Positions 45,778 to 55,072 of a stretch of DNA of 64,000 nt are shown here, piece by piece. Below the pieces are notes generated by a model, which had not been told where the DNA came from, did not search any database, and was given only the letters and a program-made list of their open reading frames with translations. Within the stretch, counting starts at the first letter, position 1; every line of letters begins with the position of its first letter. This DNA comes from Saprospirales bacterium. Lineage in GTDB: Bacteria > Bacteroidota > Bacteroidia > Chitinophagales > Saprospiraceae. Made by a program: the position numbers and the translations under genes. Location: NCBI GenBank assembly GCA_002698985.1, contig PAAY01000006.1, positions 25,323 through 89,322 on the forward strand. The letters run 5' to 3'.

Positions 45778-48700
45778 ATGAATTCATCCCAGGCCAGACC
45801 ATTCAAAAAACTGCTCGTTGCCAACCGCGGTGAAATTGCCATCCGCATATTCAGGGCCGCCACGGAGCTGGGCATTCGCACGGTGGCAGTTTACACCTAC
45901 GAAGACCGCTTCTCCCTGCACCGCCTGAAAGCCGACGAGGCTTACCAGATCGGTGCCGACAACGACCCGCTCAAACCCTACCTAAACATTGGGGAGATTA
46001 TCCGCGTAGCCCAAAAACACGGTGTGGACGCCATCCACCCGGGCTATGGTTTTCTGTCGGAAAACGTGGACTTCGTAAGGGCTTGCCAGGAGGCAGGCAT
46101 CACCTTCATCGGGCCGGGACCGGAAGTGATGGAGGCGCTGGGCGATAAGGTAAAAGCCAAGCAAATAGCCACCGAGGCCGGGGTGCCGCTCATACCGGGT
46201 ACTTCGGGATTTGGCACTGCAGAAGAGGCCGTGGCCTGGGCAGCCAGCATCGGCTATCCGGTAATCCTGAAAGCTGCCTCCGGCGGTGGAGGGCGCGGCA
46301 TGCGCGTCTGCCGTTCCGATGAAGAATTGCGTCGCAATTACACCGAAGCCAGAAAAGAAGCCCTCAATGCCTTTGGCGACGACACGGTTTTCCTGGAAAA
46401 ATTCATCGAAAACCCAAAGCACATCGAGGTGCAGATCCTGGGCGACAATTACGGAAACATCTTCCACCTTTACGAGCGGGACTGCTCCGTACAGCGCCGC
46501 TTTCAGAAGGTGGTGGAAATTGCTCCTTCGGTAAACCTCAAAGCGGATACCCGTCAGCAGCTTTACGATTACGCCCTGAAAATTGCCCGGCACGTGCAGT
46601 ACAACAATGCCGGCACGGTTGAATTCCTCGTTGACGAGGATGAACAGGTTTATTTCATCGAGGTAAACCCACGCATTCAGGTGGAGCACACCGTTACGGA
46701 AGAGGTGACCGGCATCGACATCGTCAGGGCGCAAATCCTCATTGCCCAGGGGCATTCCTTCGACCACGAAAAGCTGAACATTGCAAAGCAAAGCGACATT
46801 GAATGCCACGGTTACGCCATCCAGTGCCGGGTTACCACTGAAAAGCCTGCCGAGAACTTTCAGCCTGACTACGGCCGCATCATAGCCTACCGGTCGCCGG
46901 CTGGCTTCGGCATCCGGCTGGACGGCGGCAATGCCTACGCCGGTTCGGTCATCTCTCCCTTCTTTGACAGCTTGCTGGTAAAGGTGACCGCCTGGGGCCG
47001 CAGCTTCAAAGGTGCCGGCGAACGCCTCTACCGGGCCCTGCTGGAGTTCCGGGTGCGGGGGCTGGAAACCAACATCGGCTTTTTGGAGAACCTGGTGCGC
47101 CATCCCGATTTTCTGGAAGGCAAAGCCACGGTGAAATTCATCGAAGAGCATCCGGAGCTATTCGAAATGCCAAAGCGGAAAGACCGCGGCACCAAAATCC
47201 TGCGCTACCTGGCCAATGTCATCACCAATGGCAACCCGGATGTGCCGGCAGGCCTGGAAGTGCCGGAATTTCGCATCCCGCAATTACCCGAAGGACCCGA
47301 GGACAGGGTGAATCAAATTGTCCAGGAAGACTATTCAGCCTTTTCCTTGAAAAAGGGCGGGCAGCCACAATCCACCGATCGGAATTTTCCGAAGGGCACC
47401 AAACAACTGCTGGATGAACTGGGGCCCGAAAAATTCAGCCAATGGCTGAAGGAGCAGCCCTCCATACAGTACACCGACACAACTTTCCGCGATGCGCACC
47501 AGTCTTTGCTGGCCACCAGGGTGCGCACCTACGACATGCTCCAGGTGGCCGAAAAATTTGCCAGAGCGCATGGCCACGAGGTTTTCAGCATGGAAGTATG
47601 GGGAGGGGCCACCTTCGATGTGGCGCTGCGCTTTTTGCACGAATGCCCCTGGCAACGCCTGGCCCGGCTGCGGGAGGCCATTCCCAACACCTTGCTGCAA
47701 ATGTTGCTGCGGGGCACCAACGCCGTAGGCTACAAAGCTTACCCGGACAACCTCATCATTAAATTCGTGGAACAGGCAGCCCACACCGGCATTGACTTGT
47801 TCAGGATTTTCGACAGCCTGAATTATGTGCCTTCCATGCTCACAAGCATACGCACGGTGAGGGAGCGCACGGGGGCCATTGCCGAAGCCTGTATCTGCTA
47901 CACCGCTGATGTGCTGGACGAGAGCCGCCCGAAATACAACCTGGATTACTACCTCGACCTGGCCCGGCGGCTGGAGGATGCCGGGGCACACATCCTGTGT
48001 ATCAAAGACATGGCCGGACTGCTGAAACCCCGCTCCGCCCAGGCGCTCATCGGCAGTCTGAAACAACACATCGACATCCCCATCCACCTGCACACGCACG
48101 ACACGGCCGGCATCCAGTCGGCCACCTACATGGAGGCCATCGATGCCGGTGTTGACGTGGTGGATGTGGCCCTGGCCAGCATGTCCGGACTCACCTCACA
48201 ACCCAACTTCAACTCACTGGTGGCAGCCATGCAGGGCCACCCCCGGGAGCAGCCTGTGAACCTGAAAAGCCTGAATGCCTTCTCCAATTACTGGGAGGCT
48301 GTGCGACAAATGTATTTTCCTTTTGAAAGCGAATTGAAAGCCGGAACCGCTGAGGTTTATGAGCACGAAATACCCGGCGGACAGTACACCAACCTGCGCC
48401 CTCAGGCACGGTCGCTGGGGCTGGAGCACAAGTTCGACAAGATCAAAGAGAACTACCGGCTGGCCAACTTCCTGCTCGGCGACATCGTGAAGGTGACGCC
48501 CAGCTCGAAGGTGGTGGGCGACCTGGCCATGTTCATGACCGCCAACGACCTGACGCCGGAAGACATTCTGGAACGGGGTGAGAACCTGGCTTTTCCCGAC
48601 AGCCTGAAATCCCTGCTGAGGGGAGAGCTCGGACAGGTGGAAGGGGGTTTTCCGGAACGGCTGGTCAAAGTGGTGCTGAAGGACGAAAAACCAATGACCG

Positions 48701-49305
48701 GCGCTGCCAATGCCCACCTGGAACCGGTGGACTTTGAGCGGGAGTTCCCGGCCTTTCAACAGCAGTTTGGCGAGGAAACGACCCTCAACGACTTCCTCTC
48801 CTTCAAGCTCTATCCGAAAGTTTTCGAAGATTTTCACAACCATTTCGAAAACTACGGCGATGTCAGCCGCCTCCCTACCAGTGCCTTTTTCTTCGGCCTT
48901 CGGCCAATGGAGGAGCTGCTCATCGAAATTGCCGAGGGCAAGACCCTGCTCATCAGCTACCTCAACACCACCGAACCCGATGCCGATGGAAACCGCCTGA
49001 TCAGCTTCCGCTACAATGGCACCATCCGCTCCATCAAGGTGCGCGACAACTCCGTAAAAGCCACTGCCACCCGCCACAAAAAGGCCGAACAGCCGGGAGA
49101 AATAGGCGCTCCCTTGCAGGGCAACCTCAGCTCCATCCTCGTAAAAGAGGGCGACTTCGTAAAAGTCAACCAGCCGCTGTTCACCATAGAGGCCATGAAA
49201 ATGGAAAGCACGGTGGTGTCACCGGTGGAAGGCACCGTCAAAAAGGTCTTCCTTTCCGAAAAAACGCTGGTGGAACAGGGAGATGCAGTGGTGGAGGTGG
49301 AGTGA
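45778..49305 (+). CDS. pyc: Pyruvate carboxylase
   Basis: 1175 residues, the normal full length. Order: biotin carboxylase (from FKKLLVANRGEIAIRIFRA, with GGGGRGMR ATP-grasp loop and EVNPRIQVEHTVTEE), carboxyltransferase (TDTTFRDAHQSLLATRVRT through IHLHTHDTAGI), the PYC/OADA conserved domain, and the biotinyl domain with EAMKMES (biotin on Lys1141). It carboxylates pyruvate to oxaloacetate, an anaplerotic step; allosteric acetyl-CoA control is usual. The upstream in-frame start at 45664 would add 38 unrelated residues. The frame is intact. Confidence 0.96.
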   Translation: MNSSQARPFKKLLVANRGEIAIRIFRAATELGIRTVAVYTYEDRFSLHRLKADEAYQIGADNDPLKPYLNIGEIIRVAQKHGVDAIHPGYGFLSENVDFVRACQEAGITFIGPGPEVMEALGDKVKAKQIATEAGVPLIPGTSGFGTAEEAVAWAASIGYPVILKAASGGGGRGMRVCRSDEELRRNYTEARKEALNAFGDDTVFLEKFIENPKHIEVQILGDNYGNIFHLYERDCSVQRRFQKVVEIAPSVNLKADTRQQLYDYALKIARHVQYNNAGTVEFLVDEDEQVYFIEVNPRIQVEHTVTEEVTGIDIVRAQILIAQGHSFDHEKLNIAKQSDIECHGYAIQCRVTTEKPAENFQPDYGRIIAYRSPAGFGIRLDGGNAYAGSVISPFFDSLLVKVTAWGRSFKGAGERLYRALLEFRVRGLETNIGFLENLVRHPDFLEGKATVKFIEEHPELFEMPKRKDRGTKILRYLANVITNGNPDVPAGLEVPEFRIPQLPEGPEDRVNQIVQEDYSAFSLKKGGQPQSTDRNFPKGTKQLLDELGPEKFSQWLKEQPSIQYTDTTFRDAHQSLLATRVRTYDMLQVAEKFARAHGHEVFSMEVWGGATFDVALRFLHECPWQRLARLREAIPNTLLQMLLRGTNAVGYKAYPDNLIIKFVEQAAHTGIDLFRIFDSLNYVPSMLTSIRTVRERTGAIAEACICYTADVLDESRPKYNLDYYLDLARRLEDAGAHILCIKDMAGLLKPRSAQALIGSLKQHIDIPIHLHTHDTAGIQSATYMEAIDAGVDVVDVALASMSGLTSQPNFNSLVAAMQGHPREQPVNLKSLNAFSNYWEAVRQMYFPFESELKAGTAEVYEHEIPGGQYTNLRPQARSLGLEHKFDKIKENYRLANFLLGDIVKVTPSSKVVGDLAMFMTANDLTPEDILERGENLAFPDSLKSLLRGELGQVEGGFPERLVKVVLKDEKPMTGAANAHLEPVDFEREFPAFQQQFGEETTLNDFLSFKLYPKVFEDFHNHFENYGDVSRLPTSAFFFGLRPMEELLIEIAEGKTLLISYLNTTEPDADGNRLISFRYNGTIRSIKVRDNSVKATATRHKKAEQPGEIGAPLQGNLSSILVKEGDFVKVNQPLFTIEAMKMESTVVSPVEGTVKKVFLSEKTLVEQGDAVVEVE

Positions 49306-49372
49306 GTACCTTTGTGCTGGTATGGAGGCACTTTCAAGTTCCCGTTTAAAAATTGATCAAAATTTCCGGATT

Positions 49373-50227
49373 ATGGAGAATGAAGAATTGAACAGACAAT
49401 TAAGAAAATATATGGAGGAACAAAACAATCGCCCTGTTCCTGACTTTGAGGGTTATTCACCGTATGAAATGGAAAGGATCTTTTATTTTCCGTTTGAAGA
49501 TGGATGTCCTATTCAACTGAAGAGGCTTAGTGAATCAGATTACAAAAAGATCCCTCTGTTGAATCAGGTGAAATTTATTGCTGACTTAATCAAAAATAGT
49601 GGGGAAATAAAGCTGACCAAAAAAGGTTTTTTGCCAACAAAAATTGTAAAAGAGATTTACAACCAGGGATTTTTGAAAGATGCTCGGCTCGAGCATTTTG
49701 GATACAAGCTATACAAAGAAACCGACTCGCCAACCATTTATCTTTCGAGAATTCTTTTGGAAATTTCCGGTTTGACAAAAAAAAGACATGGAAAGCTGAC
49801 TTTAACCAAAAAAGCCGACAAGCTTCTTTCAGATGATGAAGCATTGCTCAAGCTGATATTTACCACGTTTGGAAAAAGGTTCAATTGGGGTTATTTTGAC
49901 GGGTACAATGATGAAAATATTGGCCGGCTGGGGTTTGCGTTTTCTTTGATCCTCATACATAAATACGGAGAAACAAAAAGGCCTTCATCGTTTTATGCCA
50001 AGAAGTATTTCAAGGCATTTCCGATGCTTTTAAAAAATGTAGTACCGGATTACGGCTCCATCGAGCGGTACTCATCCAGATGTTATTCGATTCGGACTTT
50101 TGACAGATTCATGGATTATTTTGGGATAATAATAATCGAGCAGAAAGATTTACTGGCTGACTCATACATTGTTAAATCCGAATTGTTTGACAAATTGATA
50201 GAAGTCTTGCCACACCAGTCACAATAG
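49373..50227 (+). CDS. Hypothetical AT-rich protein, 284 residues
   Basis: Not firmly recognised. From ATG 49373 it reads MENEELNRQLRKYMEEQNNR, then PFEDGCPIQL, and from about residue 60 a helical region VKFIADLIKNSGEIKLTKKGFLPTKIVKEIY followed by LTKKADKLLSDDEALLKL. The latter resembles the winged-helix-like part found in some pRiA4b ORF-3 or SEC-C-type proteins (weak). No signal peptide. The codons are clearly AT-richer than the flanking pyc and GH5 genes, suggesting recent acquisition. Longer in-frame starts exist at 49283 (inside pyc) and 49322. Confidence 0.75.
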   Translation: MENEELNRQLRKYMEEQNNRPVPDFEGYSPYEMERIFYFPFEDGCPIQLKRLSESDYKKIPLLNQVKFIADLIKNSGEIKLTKKGFLPTKIVKEIYNQGFLKDARLEHFGYKLYKETDSPTIYLSRILLEISGLTKKRHGKLTLTKKADKLLSDDEALLKLIFTTFGKRFNWGYFDGYNDENIGRLGFAFSLILIHKYGETKRPSSFYAKKYFKAFPMLLKNVVPDYGSIERYSSRCYSIRTFDRFMDYFGIIIIEQKDLLADSYIVKSELFDKLIEVLPHQSQ

Positions 50228-50627
50228 AAGTGGCAGCGCATAGAGAAGCATTGTTGGAAGTGAAAGAATTTTCTCACCCAGGCTCGCAACCACAGACAGC
50301 CTTTTCGAGTGTTTCACCTTCCGCTTCGCAAAACTTGAAACGAGACAAAGCGTTGGTTTTAGACGAAGTTGTATCAATGTAGAATTGAGCTCACTGCAAA
50401 AAGTCTTTTTCGAAGGAAGCGACCGTTCGCATGAGTTTTAACAATGCCTAATATTTGAATAATCGTTAGTGATGTAGTTTATCATTCTTGCTAGCACTTC
50501 CTCCCCTCCTGAGGGGGGATGAATCCTGCTAAATTGCAAAGATTTACCTTGTAGCAACTTTTTACGGAGCGCTCAGAAGTAAATACCTAAATTTGGAGCG
50601 GCATTAACTTACGCAACAGAATCAGCC
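50228..50627. other. 400-bp intergenic region without recognised gene
   Basis: Contains CCGCTTCGCAAAACTTGAAA at 50321-50340, a TCCCCTCC-TGA-GGGGGGA hairpin near 50503-50520, and the -7 box for the next gene. No ORF with coding character is seen. Confidence 0.55.
50588..50595 (+). promoter_or_regulatory. Possible -7 box (TAAATTTG) for the 103-residue gene
   Basis: TAnnTTTG match 33 bp before the ATG at 50628, predicting a leader of about 26 nt. Confidence 0.45.
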
Positions 50628-50939
50628 ATGGCAGAACGCATCAGCAGAAAAGAAAAGGCACTCAAAACGCTGGCCGGGTACTTCCAGCGTAACGGCTGCA
50701 TCAGATGGGTGGACCCCGAGATGAAGGAAAAGCTTGGATACAAAAAGTACAAAAAGGGCTACGAGGTCAGGCTGGTGGCACAAAATGAAAAAGAACTGGC
50801 TGCACTGGAAAAAGCCCTGAAAGCTGCCGGCTTCAAACACGGGAAACCCTATCCTAAAAACAAACAGACCATCATTCCAATTTACGGAAAGGAACAAGTA
50901 GAGCGCTTCATCGACGAAGTGGAGACCTTTGCGGTGTAG
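50628..50939 (+). CDS. Small conserved basic protein of unknown function
   Basis: 103 residues, Lys-rich: MAERISRKEKALKTLAGYFQ, NGCIRWVDPEMKEKLGYKKYKKGYEVRLVA, and a C-terminal FKHGKPYPKNKQTIIPIYGKEQVERF. I recall similar about-100-residue proteins in several phyla without assigned function; the KKGYEVRL and PIYGKE patches look conserved. Cytoplasmic, possibly nucleic-acid binding because of charge (inference). Confidence 0.75.
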   Translation: MAERISRKEKALKTLAGYFQRNGCIRWVDPEMKEKLGYKKYKKGYEVRLVAQNEKELAALEKALKAAGFKHGKPYPKNKQTIIPIYGKEQVERFIDEVETFAV

Positions 50940-51037
50940 GCTTGCCTTGCCCAGAAATCATTAACTTGCACCCCGTTATCAACAACAGCCCTTCCGCTTC
51001 TAAAGCCATTCCATCAGGAACCAACAACCATTCTCCA

Positions 51038-53758
51038 ATGAAGCTCCGCCATTTGCTTTTGCTGCTGGGGCTGCTAATGTCAGCAGTACCTTCTGTTTCA
51101 TCCCAATCATTTCTGCGTGCCTCCGGCAAGGCCATCGTCAACGAAGCCGGTGATACCGTAATACTCCGTGGCATGGGCCTCGGAGGCTGGATGTTGCAGG
51201 AGGGCTATATGTTGCAAACCGCAGGGTTTGCGAACGCTCAATACCAGATCAGACAAAAGATAGAGGAACTGATCGGCCCGGATGCTACCGACCTTTTTTA
51301 CGAAGGATGGCTCGCCAATCATGTGCGCAAATCTGACATAGATTCGCTGAAGTCATGGGGTTTCAACTGTGTGCGCCTGCCCATGCATTACAATCTGTTC
51401 ACGTTGCCGGTAGAGGATGAACCCGTAACGGGGCAGAACACCTGGCTGACCAAGGGTTTCGAGCTGACCGACAGCCTGATTTCCTGGTGCAAACAGAACG
51501 AAATGTACGTCATCTTCGACCTCCACGCAGCGCCGGGCGGACAAGGCTACGACCAGGGCATTTCCGACTACGACCCTTCCAAACCCTCCCTCTGGGAAAG
51601 CAAGCCCAACAGAGACAAGACCGTGGCCTTGTGGAAAAAACTGGCCGAAACCTATGCCGATGAACCCTGGGTGGCTGCTTACGACCTCATCAACGAACCC
51701 AACTGGAACCTGCCGGGCAACCTGATGTTGCGGGACTTGTATTACGAAATCACCGACAGCATCCGTACGGTGGATACCACCCACATGCTCATTATCGAAG
51801 GCAACTGGTTCGCCAACGACTTCACCGGGCTGACCCCACCCTGGGATGACAACATGGTTTACGGCCCGCACAAATACTGGTCGATCAACGATCAGGCCTC
51901 CATCCAATGGGTGCTGGACATTCGTGACAATTACGACGTACCCATCTTTTTTGGTGAAACAGGAGAAAATTCAAACGTCTGGTTTGCCGATGCCGTGAGA
52001 TTGTTCGAAGAACACGGGCTGGGTTGGGCATGGTGGCCCTTGAAAAAAGTGGAATCCATCGCCGGCCCCCTCTCGGTGAAAAAGCCGGCCGGCTACCAGG
52101 CCCTGCTGGACTACTGGAGTGGCAACGCCCCGGCTCCTCCCGCATCGGCCGCCCAGGCAACGCTGATGCAACTGATCCAAAACCTGAAAACGGAGAATTG
52201 CATCTTTCAGAAAGATGTCATCGATGCCCTCATGCGCCAGCCTTACGACGAAACAGCCATACCCTACAATGTGCAGCCAATCCCCGGTGTGGTTTACACC
52301 ACTGACTTTGACATGGGCGTGCCTGGCGCTGCCTATTCTGACAGCGACCTGGCAAACTACCAGGTGAGCACCGGCACCTATACCGCATGGAACAACGGCT
52401 GGAGCTACAGAAACGACGGTGTGGACATAGAAACCACTGAGGACTTCGTGAACACCAATGGTTACAACCTGGGCTGGCTGACTGCCGGGGAATGGATGCA
52501 ATACACTGTCGATGTGGCCAGTACCGCAGTTTACGAAGTGAAAATCAGGGTGGCAGCAAACGGCTCGAGCGGCAGTTTTCACCTCTCGGCGGGCGGCGCT
52601 GACCTCACCCCCACCCTCTATGTCCCAAACACGGGCGGCTGGCAAAGCTGGCAGACCATGACGGTCTCAAACGTCATACTCGATGAGCAGGACCAGAAAC
52701 TCCGCTTTTATATTGACAGCGAAGGCTTCAACCTCGGAAGCATGGAGTTCGTTGAAAAAGGCCCCACCAATACACTGGCCACGCTTTTTGTCTCTGCATT
52801 CACCCTGGATGAAAGCACCGTTCAACTCAGTTTAAACAAGCCCATACAAGCGCCAATTCCCGCCAGCCCGGCCGGATTCAGCATTTTTGTCGATGGCAGT
52901 CCGGTCTCGATCACCTCTGTGGAACTGAACAGCACAAACAACCGCATCCTCACTTTTGCCGTAAACCACACCTTCAAATCGAGCGAAGAAATTCGGATTT
53001 CTTACAACGGCGACCAGATCACAGCCATGGATGGTACACTGCTGGACCCCTTCACGAACCGGACGGTGAAAAACACCATTGCCAAAATCAATACAGTGCC
53101 CGGCAGGGTGGAGGCTGAGGATTTCTTTTTTCAGTCGGGCGTCCAACTGGAAAACACCTCAGACATCGGAGGCGGAAAGAACATCGGCTACCTGGACGCA
53201 GGCGACTACCTGGACTATTACATCGATGTGGCGCAGGGCGGCACTTACGACGTGGCATACCGGACAGCTTCACTCAGCGAAACCGGGGCTGTAGAATTGC
53301 AGCTGATCGATCCGAACGGCACGGCCACAAGCCTTCATTCCGTGAGTTTTCCGCCCACCGGTGGCTGGCAGACCTGGGCCACCACCAACAAAACACTCGT
53401 ACTCCCGCAGGGCCTGCACCAGATTCGCTTGCTGATTACCCAGCCCATGTTCAACATGAACTGGTTTGAATTTACTTTGCTGACACCTGCCGGAGAAACT
53501 TGGGACAGCGTTGCGCTGAGGCTATCCCCCAACCCTGGTTCAGGTCTCCTACGGCTGCAAGCCGATTTGGGTGGACAGAACGCCACCGGCATCTTCGTGA
53601 CGGACATGCTGGGCCGCAGCTTGTGGAACCAAGACCTGAACGGCACTGGCACGCTGGACGAAACCCTGGATTTACACTTCCTGCCACCCGGCTGCTATGT
53701 GATCAGCGTTCAGATGGAAAACGGTTCGAGGTGGACGGAGAAAATCATCATCCGCTAA
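51038..53758 (+). CDS. Secreted GH5 glycanase with two CBM6-like modules and T9SS sorting domain
   Basis: 906 residues from ATG 51038, where a signal peptide begins (MKLRHLLLLLGLLMSAVPSV). GH5 domain (about 25-385) has acid/base Glu220 (YDLINEPNW) and nucleophile Glu307 (FFGETGEN), with GMGLGGWMLQEGYML as in endoglucanase/exo-beta-1,3-glucanase types. CBM6-like module 1 (about 415-570), an Ig/SwmB-like segment (about 570-680), CBM6-like module 2 starting RVEAEDFFFQSG (about 685-815), then a T9SS sorting domain from LRLSPNPGSG. It attacks extracellular beta-glucan-type polysaccharide (inference). Confidence 0.92.
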   Translation: MKLRHLLLLLGLLMSAVPSVSSQSFLRASGKAIVNEAGDTVILRGMGLGGWMLQEGYMLQTAGFANAQYQIRQKIEELIGPDATDLFYEGWLANHVRKSDIDSLKSWGFNCVRLPMHYNLFTLPVEDEPVTGQNTWLTKGFELTDSLISWCKQNEMYVIFDLHAAPGGQGYDQGISDYDPSKPSLWESKPNRDKTVALWKKLAETYADEPWVAAYDLINEPNWNLPGNLMLRDLYYEITDSIRTVDTTHMLIIEGNWFANDFTGLTPPWDDNMVYGPHKYWSINDQASIQWVLDIRDNYDVPIFFGETGENSNVWFADAVRLFEEHGLGWAWWPLKKVESIAGPLSVKKPAGYQALLDYWSGNAPAPPASAAQATLMQLIQNLKTENCIFQKDVIDALMRQPYDETAIPYNVQPIPGVVYTTDFDMGVPGAAYSDSDLANYQVSTGTYTAWNNGWSYRNDGVDIETTEDFVNTNGYNLGWLTAGEWMQYTVDVASTAVYEVKIRVAANGSSGSFHLSAGGADLTPTLYVPNTGGWQSWQTMTVSNVILDEQDQKLRFYIDSEGFNLGSMEFVEKGPTNTLATLFVSAFTLDESTVQLSLNKPIQAPIPASPAGFSIFVDGSPVSITSVELNSTNNRILTFAVNHTFKSSEEIRISYNGDQITAMDGTLLDPFTNRTVKNTIAKINTVPGRVEAEDFFFQSGVQLENTSDIGGGKNIGYLDAGDYLDYYIDVAQGGTYDVAYRTASLSETGAVELQLIDPNGTATSLHSVSFPPTGGWQTWATTNKTLVLPQGLHQIRLLITQPMFNMNWFEFTLLTPAGETWDSVALRLSPNPGSGLLRLQADLGGQNATGIFVTDMLGRSLWNQDLNGTGTLDETLDLHFLPPGCYVISVQMENGSRWTEKIIIR

Positions 53759-53848
53759 GGGCAGCCGCCATGTGCCGTTAAAAATCTTCTTTACCTTCGG
53801 CAAACGGCCACGGAGCCAGACCCACAACGAGCACTTCAAATTGCCCGC

Positions 53849-54526
53849 ATGAAAAAGCTATTCCGCAACATTGACTGGCGGTCAAAAATCGTCGATCTGT
53901 TCATCGTCGTAATAGGCATTACCATCGCCTTCCGCCTGAACAGTTGGAAAGAGGACTATAACTGTAGCCAAACCGAGAAATACTACCTGGAAAGTTTCCT
54001 TCGTGAAAACAGCAAGAACCGCAAGGCCCTCCTCAACTGTATCGCTTTTTGCGATTCTGTCAGCCTGAATGTGGATACGCTTGCCCGCCAGTTGCGAACC
54101 AAAGAAGAAAACGACTGGTGGATGAAACGGCTGACCCTCAGCATGACCGCTCAGGGCGACTACACCCCCTCCACCACCATCCTGAACAACATTTCCGTTT
54201 CGTCAGAATTTGCCACCATCCAGGACCCCGACCTGCGGGAGCAAATCATCAGCACCTACAATTCGCACGAGGCAACCGTCAAGATGCAAAACATCCTCTC
54301 TGAATTCGTAACCAGCCAGGTGACGCCGTTTCTCTGGAAAAACATCCGGTACAGCACTTCCAAATACGGGAGTTACGATTTCCGCAAGGACCCCATCTTC
54401 GAGAACCTCGTCAACGGATACCAACTGCTGCTGCGACAGCAAATCAAAGGCTACAAAAAGAACCTGGCTGAAATCGATCGCCTGGATGAGGCCTTGAAGG
54501 CAAGGGCAAAGAAGGTGGGGCTGTAG
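53849..54526 (+). CDS. DUF6090 family protein with one membrane helix
   Basis: 225 residues. The N-terminus MKKLFRNIDWRSKIVDLFIVVIGI is the hallmark of DUF6090: a short basic segment, one membrane helix (IVDLFIVVIGITIAFRL) and NSWKEDYN. The remainder is helical with a long C-terminal amphipathic part (LLRQQIKGYKKNLAEIDRLD) and two cysteines near residues 59-66. Function unknown; members are common in Bacteroidota and often multicopy. The 3' end is followed at once by repeat sequence. Confidence 0.82.
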   Translation: MKKLFRNIDWRSKIVDLFIVVIGITIAFRLNSWKEDYNCSQTEKYYLESFLRENSKNRKALLNCIAFCDSVSLNVDTLARQLRTKEENDWWMKRLTLSMTAQGDYTPSTTILNNISVSSEFATIQDPDLREQIISTYNSHEATVKMQNILSEFVTSQVTPFLWKNIRYSTSKYGSYDFRKDPIFENLVNGYQLLLRQQIKGYKKNLAEIDRLDEALKARAKKVGL

Positions 54527-54580
54527 AGGGGTTGATCCCAGCATTCGCCGGGAGGTTGAGAGAGGTTCGAACAACCCCTC
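54527..54580. repeat. Repeat block with GCATTCGCCGGGAGGTT, second copy
   Basis: GAGGGGTTGATCCCAGCATT, then CGCCGGGAGGTTGAGAGAGG, nearly identical to 20318-20358. The arms CCCAGC/CGCCGGG are imperfect here. It directly follows the DUF6090 stop codon. Confidence 0.8.
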
Positions 54581-55072
54581 TTACCCCTATCGATTACCCA
54601 CAATTCCGTACTCCACCATTGAGGGTATTGCATGAGCAAGTTGAACCTGAAGTTAGCAGGCTAAATTCCTGTGGGTTAATAACCTCTCACACCATCAAAC
54701 ATCTTGAAACCCCTTGCTTCAGCGAGGGGTTGCCGGACAAACCCCTCACTGCATCAAACATCTTTACAAAACATCAGCATCAACATTGATAGCTACAATG
54801 GTAATTGATCATTCCTGATGTGATGTTCTGAATAGAAGTTTGATGTGGGTAGGAGGACTGCCAAAATTCCCGCCGTTGAAACAGCGGGTTACAAGATGGC
54901 TGATGTAATCGAGGCTTTTATTTCAGCCAGGAGCAGCGATTGAAAAATGATATTTTCACATTCAATGAAGCCGAGTTGCAGAGACACTATTCGATGAGAT
55001 TGGGAATTGTAGGAAATCGATAGCCCTCTAAACCCCTCTCAACCATTATAAACCCCTCTCAACACGCCACAT
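54581..55072. other. 492-bp intergenic region with short repeats
   Basis: Holds CATCAAACATCTT twice (54693-54705 and 54752-54764), the hairpin-like CCCCTTGC-TTCA-GCGAGGGG near 54711-54730, and AAACCCCTCTCAAC units at 55026-55066 just before the amylase stop. No gene recognised. Confidence 0.6.
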
